A stretch of DNA of 64,000 nucleotides, from positions 1 through 64,000 of the forward strand of contig JAQUNZ010000001.1 in assembly GCA_028717345.1 (NCBI GenBank). Reading direction: 5' to 3'. The stretch comes from Candidatus Methanoperedens sp. (GTDB lineage Archaea > Halobacteriota > Methanosarcinia > Methanosarcinales > Methanoperedenaceae). Position 1 is the first letter of the stretch. Each line of letters opens with the position of its first letter. A program made the position numbers and the translations under genes. The notes below the pieces were generated by a model. The model was not told the origin of the DNA. It searched no databases and saw nothing but the letters and a program-made list of their open reading frames with translations. Of the stretch, positions 37,193 through 45,932 are shown in pieces.

Positions 37193-39832
37193 ATGGGACC
37201 CAATGAACACAGCACATCAAAGAACTTTCTTTTATCATCCCTCTTCTGGTTGATATTATTCACCACATTCGGCTTCATTCTTGCCGTAAAATTTTTCGCA
37301 CCCGAGTTCCTGGGGCAGACTTCGTTTCTCACTTTCGGACGGGTGCGACCCATGCATGTCAACGGCGTAGCTTTTGGTTTTCTCTCCACAGGGCTTATCG
37401 GCGCAGCATATTATATCGTTCCGAGGCTCACTGGCACGAAGCTATACAGCGAAAAACTGGGAAACCTTACATTCATACTGTGGAACCTCGCAGTTGCATC
37501 GGGTACGGTCCTTCTTGCCCTTGGATACACACAGGCAAGGGAATACGCTGAGTATATCTGGGTAATCGATGTAGCTATAGTGATCACCCTGCTGCTTATC
37601 GGTTATAATATTTTTAAAACGGTGCAGAAGCGGACAGAGCGTAAATTATACGGTTCCTTATGGTACATAATGGGAACGTTTCTCACTTTCCCGATAGTTT
37701 ATTTCACAGGCAACGTGATGTGGCATCCCGACACAGGCTCACTTCAGGGTGCAGTGGACGGGGTCTTTAACTGGTTCTACGGGCATAATGTCCTGGGTCT
37801 CTGGTTCACCACTCTTGGCATAGCAGCCTGGTACTACCTCGTACCGGTCATTACCAGGCGCCCCCTTTACAGCCATATGCTCTCGCTGATAGGCTTTTTT
37901 TCCATTGTTTTCGTTTATACAGGTGTGGGCGGTCATCACCTCCTTCAGGCTCCCATCCCTGAATGGCTCAAGACCGTGGCTGTTGTGAACAGCGGTCTGA
38001 TGATGATACCCGTGCTTGCTTTCATCACAAATATACTTCTTACCATGCGCGGTAGCTGGAACCGTTTTATCGAAAGCATCCCGCTTCGTTTTATCCTTAT
38101 TGGCGCGTTTTTTTATTTCCTTGTCTCAGCGCAGGGCACTTTCCAGGCTATGCGCGATATAAATTCGTACCTGCATTTCAGCCAGTGGCCTGTCGGTCAT
38201 GCGCATCTTGCGCTACTTGGCAGTTTCGGGTTCCTTGTCATGGGCACTATTTATTTTATTATTCCAAGGGTGACAGGCAGGGAAATATTTTCGATGCGCC
38301 TTGCAAGCTATCACTTCTGGTTCACAATACTTGGTTTTTTGTTGTTCTTCGCTTCAATGACTAACCTTGGTCTTATCCAGAGTTCAGGATGGACGCAGAA
38401 CATAACAGTAGCTATCGTGCTCCTTCAATTAAAGCCGCTTTTCATAGTGAGGGCGCTTGCAGGCGGAACGATAATACTGGGGCAGTATATCTTTTTTTAT
38501 AATATGATGATGACCTTCAGGTCAGAACCTTCGACACGACCCACACCTTCGATCACTCCATCTCTTACGATCACAGAACAGAAGAAAGTCGAAAAATACA
38601 GGGAAAGCGCCCCGATTTTCACAATCGGAGCCCTGGGATTGTTCCTTACAATGTTTTTTATCGTTGTGATCCTTCCATATCTTCTCATGAATTATACCCC
38701 CACCGCAATAGCCCATCCTTATTCCGATGAACAGGCAAGAGGCAGGGAGTTGTACAAAAGCAACGGCTGCATATACTGCCATTCCCAGTTCGTAAGACCG
38801 CAGGACTGGGGGCTGGGGAGGACTTCCCTGTCGGGGGATTATTATTATGACCGCCCGCACCTTCTTGGCACTGAAAGGACAGGTCCAGACCTTGCCCAGA
38901 TAGGAGGCGTAAGGCCAAAATTATGGAACGTCATGCATCACAGGAACCCGCGGTCGGTAAGCCCGGGTTCGATCATGCCGAACTTCTCATACCTTTCGGA
39001 TACGGAAATTCACGATCTTGAAGTTTATATTGAGGGACTTGGAAACCGCAACCTCGAAACCCAGGATTTCCAGCCCTTGGTACCAGAACTTTACGCAGGG
39101 AGTAAAAATCCATATGATAGCATTATTGCCAATGCAGGTTCGGACAACCAGAGCAATGCTACCTATGCAGACCTGATAGACGGAGGAAAAGTACTTTTCG
39201 TTCAGCGCTGCCTGCCATGCCACGGAGCATCGGGCAGCGGTCAGGGTCCGTATGCGCGCCACGTAAATACCCATCCTGCCAACCTGAACGACCGGATCTC
39301 GAATTTCCCGGGCAGCAATTATCATTTCTGGCGGGTGATGGAGGGTGTCCCGGGCACAGCTATGCCGCCGTGGAAGCTTTCGCTGACCGAAGAAGCTATC
39401 TGGAATATTATCTCGTATGAGAGAACGTTCGTGGACGGAGTTGTAAGAGTGATTCCGGGTGATTTCTCGGACAGCGAAGCAGAGGATTTCGGGAAAACGG
39501 GGATAAGCTCACCCATTATCCAGGATGAAAAGAATTTCACTGAAGGAAAGAAAATATTCAACCTGTACTGCGCCCAGTGCCACGGTGTGAACGGGCTGGG
39601 GGACGGTCCCGCCTCTGTCTATATCATGCCGGAACCTGCCAATTTCACAGAGACCAACAATGATTTTACCATGCAGGGGCAGTGGTTCTGGAAAGTGAGC
39701 GAAGGTGTGGAGACCACGAACATGCCGCCCTGGAAATACGTGCTGCCAGAGGATGAACGCTGGAAGGCGATTTATTATATCCAGAAGAATTTCTCTGAGC
39801 CTGGTGTCTTTGATACGAAATGGAGGATTTGA
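37193..39832 (+). CDS. Fused cbb3-type oxygen reductase CcoN-CcoO-cytochrome c
   Basis: Reduces O2 to water and conserves energy at the membrane. Residues 1-450 are CcoN with about 12 helices: a low-spin heme histidine in RPMHVNG, CuB histidines in YGHNVLG and GGHHLLQ, a tyrosine exactly six residues before that HH (the cross-linking tyrosine position of cbb3 enzymes), and both heme histidines in VGHAHLA. A membrane anchor near 480-500 leads to a CcoO domain (CIYCHSQFVRPQ, GTERTGPDLAQIGG). Two further cytochrome c domains follow (CLPCH, CAQCH), as in CcoP. Three c-heme sites in all. GGAGTG stands before ATG 37193, the chosen start (879 residues). Confidence 0.9.
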   Translation: MGPNEHSTSKNFLLSSLFWLILFTTFGFILAVKFFAPEFLGQTSFLTFGRVRPMHVNGVAFGFLSTGLIGAAYYIVPRLTGTKLYSEKLGNLTFILWNLAVASGTVLLALGYTQAREYAEYIWVIDVAIVITLLLIGYNIFKTVQKRTERKLYGSLWYIMGTFLTFPIVYFTGNVMWHPDTGSLQGAVDGVFNWFYGHNVLGLWFTTLGIAAWYYLVPVITRRPLYSHMLSLIGFFSIVFVYTGVGGHHLLQAPIPEWLKTVAVVNSGLMMIPVLAFITNILLTMRGSWNRFIESIPLRFILIGAFFYFLVSAQGTFQAMRDINSYLHFSQWPVGHAHLALLGSFGFLVMGTIYFIIPRVTGREIFSMRLASYHFWFTILGFLLFFASMTNLGLIQSSGWTQNITVAIVLLQLKPLFIVRALAGGTIILGQYIFFYNMMMTFRSEPSTRPTPSITPSLTITEQKKVEKYRESAPIFTIGALGLFLTMFFIVVILPYLLMNYTPTAIAHPYSDEQARGRELYKSNGCIYCHSQFVRPQDWGLGRTSLSGDYYYDRPHLLGTERTGPDLAQIGGVRPKLWNVMHHRNPRSVSPGSIMPNFSYLSDTEIHDLEVYIEGLGNRNLETQDFQPLVPELYAGSKNPYDSIIANAGSDNQSNATYADLIDGGKVLFVQRCLPCHGASGSGQGPYARHVNTHPANLNDRISNFPGSNYHFWRVMEGVPGTAMPPWKLSLTEEAIWNIISYERTFVDGVVRVIPGDFSDSEAEDFGKTGISSPIIQDEKNFTEGKKIFNLYCAQCHGVNGLGDGPASVYIMPEPANFTETNNDFTMQGQWFWKVSEGVETTNMPPWKYVLPEDERWKAIYYIQKNFSEPGVFDTKWRI

Positions 39833-39833
39833 A

Positions 39834-40040
39834 ATGCTTGGAGACCATGTTATGTCAGATGGTTTAATGCCCGGCGACCCTTCGATGTCGCTTGATTATC
39901 TCATAATCCTTATAGCAAGCGCGGTGATACTTATAATATTCCCGATCCTGCTTTACTGGGGATGGAGAAAAGGTCAGTTCAAGGATATTGAAGAAGCAAA
40001 GTACAGGATGATCGAGATGGAGGAGGAACATGCCGATTGA
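39834..40040 (+). CDS. CcoS-like cbb3 oxidase assembly protein
   Basis: A 68-residue protein with one membrane helix (IILIASAVILIIFPILLYW) followed by GWRKGQFKDIEEAKYRMIEMEEE. This matches the CcoS hallmark of a helix followed by W-x-x-x-GQFxDxExxxxR. CcoS supports cofactor insertion into CcoN. ATG 39834 is two bases from the oxidase stop; the longer ORF track start lies inside the oxidase. It overlaps the next gene by 11 bases. Confidence 0.75.
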   Translation: MLGDHVMSDGLMPGDPSMSLDYLIILIASAVILIIFPILLYWGWRKGQFKDIEEAKYRMIEMEEEHAD

Positions 40041-40281
40041 AGTTTCCCAGGCTCAGTTGCCTTCACTTATCCTGCTTTTTGTGCTCCTGGTATCAGTCGT
40101 TATCGCTATTTATCTTGGATTAAAGAGCGGGGATAAATATTCAGTTGAGGATGCAGAGAGCGATGCTGTGAGTTTTGCCGGGGAAGTTACGGAAGCTGAA
40201 GGACCGGTTACGACGTTTCTTAAAATTGCATATATTATCCTTATTTTGTGGGCTGTAGTCTATCTGGCGCTGTATCTGTGA
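40030..40281 (+). CDS. Small two-helix membrane subunit of the cbb3 locus
   Basis: 83 residues with two hydrophobic helices (LILLFVLLVSVVIAIYLGL and FLKIAYIILILWAVVYLALYL) around an acidic loop (VEDAESDAVSF). The second helix, preceded by EGPVTTF, resembles the membrane anchor of CcoP, whose cytochrome domains are fused to the main subunit here. It is probably a structural subunit of the oxidase (inference). It overlaps the CcoS-like gene and ends 21 bases before the convergent aor gene. Confidence 0.65.
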   Translation: MPIEVSQAQLPSLILLFVLLVSVVIAIYLGLKSGDKYSVEDAESDAVSFAGEVTEAEGPVTTFLKIAYIILILWAVVYLALYL

Positions 40282-40302
40282 TAAAGACAAGTTATCCCGC
40301 CC

Positions 40303-42018
40303 TTATAACAGCCCCAGCTCCCTCAGCCTCTCCTGCTTCGGTGCACCGTTCTCGTCCCATCCCCTCAAGAGGTAATACTCATCAAGCGCCTTCTCAAACT
40401 CCATCCTGTCAATTCCACCGCTCTCAAAGAACCTCTCAGGAAGAGTATCATCCTTTCTTGAGAATCCTGCTCTTATATTGAACATCCGTTCAAGGTTCCA
40501 TATCCTCTCCCCGCATTTTAAAAACTCCTCTGTGGAATAATCCACACCAGTAGCAGTTCTGAGCATTGCGGCAAACTCTCCATCAGCCATGGCGAGTGAT
40601 GAGAACAGGCACAGCACCAGGGAATCAAGAGATGCCGTCTCGTTCTGTAATTTCTGCACAAGTTCTGCCTTTCCTGAAAATGTAAATCTGTCAATCTTCT
40701 TTGGCTTTCCCAGTATCTCAGGCGCAACCATATATGCGCGCAGGTGGCATCCACCGCGATTGCTGGTGGCATACGAAAGCGCCATTCCGAGTACACTTCG
40801 CGGGTCATAGCCCGGAAGCTCAAGCCCTTTTGAGTGCATCGCAACATCTTTTCCATGAGATTTTGAAAGAGCCCTGGAACCCCTGCCAAGCTCCTTTCCG
40901 ATCCCGTCGCTTTCACCTATATTTTTAACGAGTTCGGAAAATTCTTTAAAATCTTGTCCCATTATCTCAGCGTAAGCAGCTATCGTGCTTCCCGATGATA
41001 TAGTATCTATACCATAATCATTACAGAGGCGGTTCGCCCTTATGACAGCTTCCAGATCCGAATTATTATTATCAGGACCGTAAGCCCACAGGGTCTCATA
41101 TTCAGGTATCTCAAGACCCTCAAGAGCGCCGCTTTTTATCACGTGCCTGCATGCTATTATGCAATTATAGCAGGTTTTGTTCATAATATCGTAATTCTCC
41201 TTGATGAAGTCGCCTGAAACCTTCTCTGCTCCACTAAATTCAGTATCCCGGAAGTTTCCAGATGGCAGTACCTTCAGGTAGTTCATCAGGTTCAATGCAG
41301 CTGATGTCCCATAGGTGTTAAGTCCTTTTGATGACATGGGTCCTTCTTTTATTAAGCGCAGTGCCACCTCTTTTGCCTTTCTGAATCCATCCTCATCTGC
41401 TATCAATGGTCTTTTATCCCCCCTTACCACGAGAGCTTTGAGTTTCTTCGAACCCATGACTGCGCCCATGCCGCCGCGCCCGCAGGCATGATTATAGTCG
41501 TTCATGACACTGGCAATGGGAACAAGCCTCTCACCAGCCCGACCAATACATGCCACGCGTCCCTGTGCTGAAAGTTTCCCTGTGCATGACCTGACGTTTT
41601 CTCCCCACAATCCGTCCGCAGGATGTATATTTATGTCATCGTTATTTATAGAAATATAGACTGGCGCTTCTGCAGCGCCTTTTATTACCAGGGCATCTAT
41701 CCCCGCGAATTTCAATTCTTTCCCGAAGAATCCTCCGCTGCTTGAATCAAATATCGTGCCTGTCAGTGGAGATTTTGAAACCATGGCGTGCCTGCCCGAC
41801 ATGGGCGCCAGAGTGCCTGTAAGAGGACCTGTGGCAAATATCAGGATATTTTCGGGGCTTAAAGGGTCGATAGAGGGGTCAACAGCATCATAATACAGTT
41901 TAACTCCAAGACCTCTTCCTCCGATAAAAGAATGAAGGATATTTGTATCACTTTTTGTTTCTGTAATACTGCTGTCTGTCAGATCGATCGTTACGGTTTT
42001 TCCTGTCCAGGCGTGCAT
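40303..42018 (-). CDS. Aldehyde ferredoxin oxidoreductase family protein
   Basis: A tungsten-pterin enzyme oxidising aldehydes to acids with ferredoxin. Residues 1-210 form the AOR N-domain (IGGRGLGVKLYYDAV, HAMVSKSPLTG, ACGRGGMGAVMGSKKLKA). The 4Fe-4S cysteines are in CYNCIIACRH near residue 285, and the last cluster cysteine is in LVLCLFSSL near residue 485. At 571 residues it is slightly shorter than typical AOR. The aldehyde substrate cannot be predicted. It is convergent with the cbb3 operon; moaB at 59.5 kb could serve its cofactor. Confidence 0.9.
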   Translation of the reverse strand: MHAWTGKTVTIDLTDSSITETKSDTNILHSFIGGRGLGVKLYYDAVDPSIDPLSPENILIFATGPLTGTLAPMSGRHAMVSKSPLTGTIFDSSSGGFFGKELKFAGIDALVIKGAAEAPVYISINNDDINIHPADGLWGENVRSCTGKLSAQGRVACIGRAGERLVPIASVMNDYNHACGRGGMGAVMGSKKLKALVVRGDKRPLIADEDGFRKAKEVALRLIKEGPMSSKGLNTYGTSAALNLMNYLKVLPSGNFRDTEFSGAEKVSGDFIKENYDIMNKTCYNCIIACRHVIKSGALEGLEIPEYETLWAYGPDNNNSDLEAVIRANRLCNDYGIDTISSGSTIAAYAEIMGQDFKEFSELVKNIGESDGIGKELGRGSRALSKSHGKDVAMHSKGLELPGYDPRSVLGMALSYATSNRGGCHLRAYMVAPEILGKPKKIDRFTFSGKAELVQKLQNETASLDSLVLCLFSSLAMADGEFAAMLRTATGVDYSTEEFLKCGERIWNLERMFNIRAGFSRKDDTLPERFFESGGIDRMEFEKALDEYYLLRGWDENGAPKQERLRELGLL

Positions 42019-42068
42019 ATGGATTTTACAATAGGGCGGTAATATATTAAAGGTATTTATGATGAAAT

Positions 42069-42602
42069 CTAGGTTAATTCTCTTTTTAAGATCTTATGCG
42101 CAATATTTAATTGCTTAAATTTCTCAGTGTCCCCTGTAGGCATATCAGGGTGTAATTCTTTTGCCATCTCTTTGTATTTTTTAGTAATTATCTCAAGATC
42201 GTTAAGATCATGGGCAACTCCAAAAAACTCTCGTGCCTCTTTGCGTTTATCATCAACATCTGAATCCTCCCTGAACTCTGAAATAAAATCGTCAAAAGTC
42301 TTCTTTTCAGAAAGAACCAGGCTGGACTCCATCTCAATTACCTTGAATAGAACATGGAGATTATCAACGAATTTACTTTGCATGTTATGGCTATAATACA
42401 TTCGGTGACCAGAATAGTACCAGGTCGCAGAAGCTTTAACTTTTTTTATCGCTATATTTTCAACAGGGACGTCAATGTCATTTTCGTTGATGCCAATACT
42501 TGTTAATAACTTAAAAATATTGTTTTTCAATTGAATGGCTCTTCGATTATGAGCATTCTTAAAAATTACTGTCTCTATTTCGTGTCCTTTTATTATTACC
42601 AT
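42069..42602 (-). CDS. J-domain protein
   Basis: 177 residues. The C-terminal 65 or so form a DnaJ-like domain with the essential HPD motif (YKEMAKELHPDMPTGDTEKFKQLN), which would stimulate an Hsp70 partner. The N-terminal 110 residues are unlike DnaJ and include RAIQLKNNIFKLL and WYYSGHRMYYSH; similar architectures occur in euryarchaea. The zinc finger and substrate-binding domains of true DnaJ are absent, so it is probably a specialised co-chaperone. It stands alone between aor and a divergent DUF998 gene. Confidence 0.8.
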   Translation of the reverse strand: MVIIKGHEIETVIFKNAHNRRAIQLKNNIFKLLTSIGINENDIDVPVENIAIKKVKASATWYYSGHRMYYSHNMQSKFVDNLHVLFKVIEMESSLVLSEKKTFDDFISEFREDSDVDDKRKEAREFFGVAHDLNDLEIITKKYKEMAKELHPDMPTGDTEKFKQLNIAHKILKRELT

Positions 42603-42749
42603 TTAATTCACTCAAATTTGATAGCTCAACATTAAGCGAGCCAGCTCTTCTTATAATTACCATTGTGGCATATACTTACCCATCAAGTTTGCATTAAGCT
42701 CAGCTCACTGGCAGCAAATGTTTATTAACATAGTAAATGATCTTAACAT

Positions 42750-43337
42750 ATGGACAACGGGCGCGTCGTTGGGGTGTTATTATTCGGAGGTGCGTTGCTG
42801 GCGTTAATTGGAATTCATCTTGCAGAGTTCCTTTATCCAGGCTATAGCGTTTCAGGGAATTACATAAGCGACCTTGGCGCTACATGCCGCGCCACATGCA
42901 TCGTGTATCAGCCTTCTGCTTTTATCTTTAATACCTCTGTAATCCTTCTTGGCATTTTGATCATATCATCTTCTTTCTTAATATGGAAGGAATTCCACTC
43001 ATTAATTATTACTGCATTGTTTGGTCTTTCGGGGCTCGGAGCTGTTGGCGTGGGTTTGTTCCCTGAGACCGCGGGTTTTCTCCATGTGATCGTTTCATTC
43101 ATAACCTTCTTCTCTGGAGCCCTGGCAGCGATCGCAGCAAGCAGAATTGTTAAAGCGCCGTTTTCATATTTTTCTGTTCTGATGGGATTAGCAAGCATCT
43201 TCGCCCTTGTTTTGTATGGTCTTGAAATATACATGGGGCTGGGACCGGGTGGGATGGAGAGGATGATAGCATATCCGATCCTGCTATGGGCGATAGGTTT
43301 CGGAGGATATATGATGTCCCCTCAGCAAACAATGTGA
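42750..43337 (+). CDS. DUF998 family membrane protein
   Basis: 195 residues with six hydrophobic helices. The start (GGALLALIGIHLAEFLYPGYSVSGNYISDLGA) is characteristic of DUF998 membrane proteins; the conserved SDLGA is followed by CRATC with two cysteines. The function is unknown. It is a single gene with an AT-rich upstream region (TTTATTAACATAGTAAATG). Confidence 0.8.
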   Translation: MDNGRVVGVLLFGGALLALIGIHLAEFLYPGYSVSGNYISDLGATCRATCIVYQPSAFIFNTSVILLGILIISSSFLIWKEFHSLIITALFGLSGLGAVGVGLFPETAGFLHVIVSFITFFSGALAAIAASRIVKAPFSYFSVLMGLASIFALVLYGLEIYMGLGPGGMERMIAYPILLWAIGFGGYMMSPQQTM

Positions 43338-43376
43338 AGGATTTCCATTATAGATCGCCATGGAGTCTGATGATAA

Positions 43377-43410
43377 GGAACCGCAGATAAACGCGGATGA
43401 ACGCAGATTA
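43377..43410 (+). repeat. Dispersed repeat copy A
   Basis: GGAACCGCAGATAAACGCGG and the following ATGAACGCAGATTA closely match, in inverted orientation, the sequence at 49316-49348. Both copies are intergenic and lie 3' of + strand genes. This is a short dispersed intergenic repeat. Confidence 0.6.
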
Positions 43411-43423
43411 AATGCATCGTCAA

Positions 43424-44374
43424 CTATCTTGCCCCTTCCATGATCTTAATGATAGAATCAATATCCACAGCCCCATTCAGACGTTCCCGCACACATTTTA
43501 TATTCTCCCTGTTCTTAAGGAACCTCTGCGCTTTTAGTTTCAGATCGTTGAATGTCAGCATGTCATATTTGCGGCAAAGTTGTACATACTCAAAAAAATC
43601 ATCCAGGCGTTTATCAAAAGTCCTCCGGGGAAGCAGCTCGCCTGTTTTAAGATAATGCGATATCCTGTGGAATATATACGGGTCACCGACCGCGGCACGA
43701 CCGATCATGAGCCCGTCGCATTGTGTATATTCAAGCGCGCAGGATGCCGTCTTTTCATCCCTGATATCCCCGTTCGCGATAACAGGGATGGATATGGAGC
43801 TCTTTATGGCTTTTATTGTTTCCATGTTTACCGTTCCAGAATAACCCTGCTTCTGCGTCCTCCCGTGTACTGTAAGTGCAGCAGCTCCGGCTTTTTCGAT
43901 AGTCTTTGCAACCTCAATAGTCATTTCAGGGCTATCCAGTATCCTGATCTTTGCTGTTACAGGCACATCCAGCGAACCTGTGAGCAATTCAATGATTTCC
44001 CTGATAATCCCCGTGTTATTAAGCAGCGCACAGCCGCATCCGCTCCTGACCACATCCTGCGCCGGACAGCCAAAGTTCAGGTCGATGATATCGGGCTTGT
44101 ATATTCTTTCAAGGGCAACGGCTGATCTTAGCAGTATTTCAGGTTCGGAACCCATCAACTGGATACCCACCGGTCTCTCCTGTGAAACGATCCTGCCAAG
44201 AGCCAAACTTTTCGGGTTCTCACGCACGACCGCTTCGCTTGAGATCATCTCTGAATAAACAAGAGACGCGCCGTATTTTTTGCACAGGAGCCTTAAAGGC
44301 AGGTTCGTTATGCCCGACATAGGGGCGAGAACGAGGTTTCCGGGTAGCTTTAGTTTTCCGATTTTCATGTCCAT
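43424..44374 (-). CDS. dus: tRNA-dihydrouridine synthase
   Basis: A flavin enzyme reducing uridines in tRNA. The 316-residue TIM-barrel protein has LVLAPMSGITNLPLRLLCKKYGA at the start, DLNFGCPAQDVVRSGCGCALL with the catalytic cysteine near residue 100, TVHGRTQKQGYSG and VIANGDI. In archaea the target position differs from the bacterial enzymes; which one this modifies cannot be told. A perfect palindrome lies just upstream of its ATG. Confidence 0.9.
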   Translation of the reverse strand: MDMKIGKLKLPGNLVLAPMSGITNLPLRLLCKKYGASLVYSEMISSEAVVRENPKSLALGRIVSQERPVGIQLMGSEPEILLRSAVALERIYKPDIIDLNFGCPAQDVVRSGCGCALLNNTGIIREIIELLTGSLDVPVTAKIRILDSPEMTIEVAKTIEKAGAAALTVHGRTQKQGYSGTVNMETIKAIKSSISIPVIANGDIRDEKTASCALEYTQCDGLMIGRAAVGDPYIFHRISHYLKTGELLPRRTFDKRLDDFFEYVQLCRKYDMLTFNDLKLKAQRFLKNRENIKCVRERLNGAVDIDSIIKIMEGAR

Positions 44375-44392
44375 AAACTATAAATACTTTTG

Positions 44393-44408
44393 TTCGTATA
44401 TATACGAA
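44393..44408. promoter_or_regulatory. Perfect 16-base palindrome upstream of dus
   Basis: TTCGTATATATACGAA lies 19-34 bases before the dus ATG on the minus strand. It overlaps the expected TATA position, so it may be both the promoter core and a repressor site. Confidence 0.4.
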
Positions 44409-44411
44409 TTA

Positions 44412-44464
44412 TAGTGGGCAGGGACAAAATCTTTTCTAACCACCACCCTCAAACCTGCCCACTA
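44412..44464 (-). terminator. Inverted repeat between hdrB and dus
   Basis: TAGTGGGCAGG (44412-44422) and CCTGCCCACTA (44454-44464) form a perfect 11-base-pair stem with a 31-base loop, 17 bases after the hdrB stop. It is a candidate terminator of the hdrCB transcript or a structured 3' element; no long T tract is visible on the minus strand. Confidence 0.4.
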
Positions 44465-44480
44465 CCTCCTTTTAATAAAA

Positions 44481-45389
44481 TTATATTTCAGTCTTATTGC
44501 CATTCTGTATCTGCGCGATCTTCTCTTCAAATTTCAGGTTCACTATTTCATTCAGGTGCAGCCCCACTTCGTCAGAAGTAAGTCCGAGCGCAAGCCCGAG
44601 CAGCTGGGTAAAATGAAGCACAGGAATATCATAATTCTTTCCAGATTTTTCAAGCTCAACCTGTCCTGCATCATACTGAAGGTGACAGAAAGGGCATGCA
44701 TCAATAATACAATCAACTCCTGCCTTTTGAATCCTGTCAAGCTTATATTCCGTCATCCTGAACGAGGTTTCAAGCATCGCTGACCGCACGCCTCCTCCTG
44801 CGCCGCAGCAGCTTGTCTTGCCTTCATAGGGAACACTTTTTGCGCCTGTGGCTTCAACCAGTTCGTCAAAGAAAACAGGGCATTCCGCACTTCCAAGCTT
44901 TCTATCTCTTGTAGGCTTGAGAAGGTGGCATCCATAATGCACAGCAGCCCTTATTTCAAGAGGCTTATCTATGGCATCGCCCAGTTTTTTCACGCCAATA
45001 TCAGTGTGGAGGAATTCTATTATGTGCCTGACTTCGATCGTGCCCCTGTACTCTTTACCGATCTTTTGGAGGTGGGCATTGACTTCGTTCCTGAGCCCTG
45101 CGTCGTTTTTCAGGATATTGTTGGCATCCATGAGCGAACTGAAGCACCCGTTGCAGATTGTCAGGATGTCGGTGTCCTTCTCCTCAGCCAGCACGAGGTT
45201 CCTTGAAGCGAGGGTGAGCCATGTTATCTTGTCGAAGGAGCGGTATATCCCGGGCGCAGGGCAGCATGCAGCCTCTTTAAGGTAGCTGCATTTGATCCCG
45301 AGCCTTTCAAGAACGAGCATTGTGGCTTTTTCAATGCCTGGATAGCGGTTAGGGATCAGGCATCCTGTGAAAAGGGATAATTTCTTCAT
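44481..45389 (-). CDS. hdrB: HdrB-like heterodisulfide reductase subunit
   Basis: The 302-residue protein has two cysteine-rich CCG domains: EAACCPAPG with CNGC in the first half, and HYGCHLLKP, SCCGAGGGVRSA and DACPFCHLQYD in the second. These bind the noncubane 4Fe-4S clusters that reduce CoM-S-S-CoB in HdrB. No HdrA or HdrD lies beside it, so the partner and the actual disulfide are uncertain. It overlaps hdrC by four bases. Confidence 0.85.
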   Translation of the reverse strand: MKKLSLFTGCLIPNRYPGIEKATMLVLERLGIKCSYLKEAACCPAPGIYRSFDKITWLTLASRNLVLAEEKDTDILTICNGCFSSLMDANNILKNDAGLRNEVNAHLQKIGKEYRGTIEVRHIIEFLHTDIGVKKLGDAIDKPLEIRAAVHYGCHLLKPTRDRKLGSAECPVFFDELVEATGAKSVPYEGKTSCCGAGGGVRSAMLETSFRMTEYKLDRIQKAGVDCIIDACPFCHLQYDAGQVELEKSGKNYDIPVLHFTQLLGLALGLTSDEVGLHLNEIVNLKFEEKIAQIQNGNKTEI

Positions 45390-45823
45390 CTTTTTACCAG
45401 CTCGTCGAATCCGGTTGACCTGAGAAGTACTTTGACTTCCTTGCGGGCTTTTTTCCAGGAAGCTTCGTCTGTCCTGAGGTTGAGTTTCTTCCTGATCTCA
45501 AGGTGTTTATCATCAAGCGGGATGGACTGTCCGGTTTTGATAAGAAAATTGCATACCTTCCTGTGAGCTGGAAGTATCTTTCCTTTTTTAACTGCCTCGC
45601 TCCTTAGCGTGAGCACTGCGTCAGTGACCTTTATCCCGCGAGGACAGCGCTCCTGGCAGTTGTAGCAGGTGGTGCACATCCAGAGTTCAGGCTGGTCTGA
45701 GATGTCTTTCTTGATAGAGTCCCTCACTATCTTCCTGATGTTAAGGCTGGTGTATTTTCCAGATGGGCAGCTTGCATGGCATGTGCCGCACTGGAAACAG
45801 GTGAGTATATCGGGGTTTTTCAT
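45386..45823 (-). CDS. hdrC: HdrC-like iron-sulfur subunit
   Basis: A 145-residue ferredoxin-type protein with two 4Fe-4S motifs, CFQCGTCHASCPSG at the N-terminus and CTTCYNCQERCPRG near residue 50, followed by a helical tail. It passes electrons to HdrB. ATG 45823 is preferred because the first cluster motif follows within eight residues, as in HdrC; the ORF track start at 45994 adds 57 residues without family support. HdrC-HdrB order and the four-base overlap match methanogen hdrCB operons. Confidence 0.85.
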   Translation of the reverse strand: MKNPDILTCFQCGTCHASCPSGKYTSLNIRKIVRDSIKKDISDQPELWMCTTCYNCQERCPRGIKVTDAVLTLRSEAVKKGKILPAHRKVCNFLIKTGQSIPLDDKHLEIRKKLNLRTDEASWKKARKEVKVLLRSTGFDELVKR

Positions 45824-45932
45824 TGGATTAAATATGGGGAAACTAATATTTAAGCGTATAACTGAATAACTCATTTTATATATTCCTGAAAAATTTCGGA
45901 TACAGGTAATACATATAAAAACGAAGAATAAA

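Noticed and set aside
37193-39832. Nitric oxide reductase (NorB-type) instead of oxidase
   Set aside because: The conserved tyrosine six residues before the HH pair and the CcoO and CcoS neighbours point to cbb3 oxygen reductase; NorB lacks the tyrosine.
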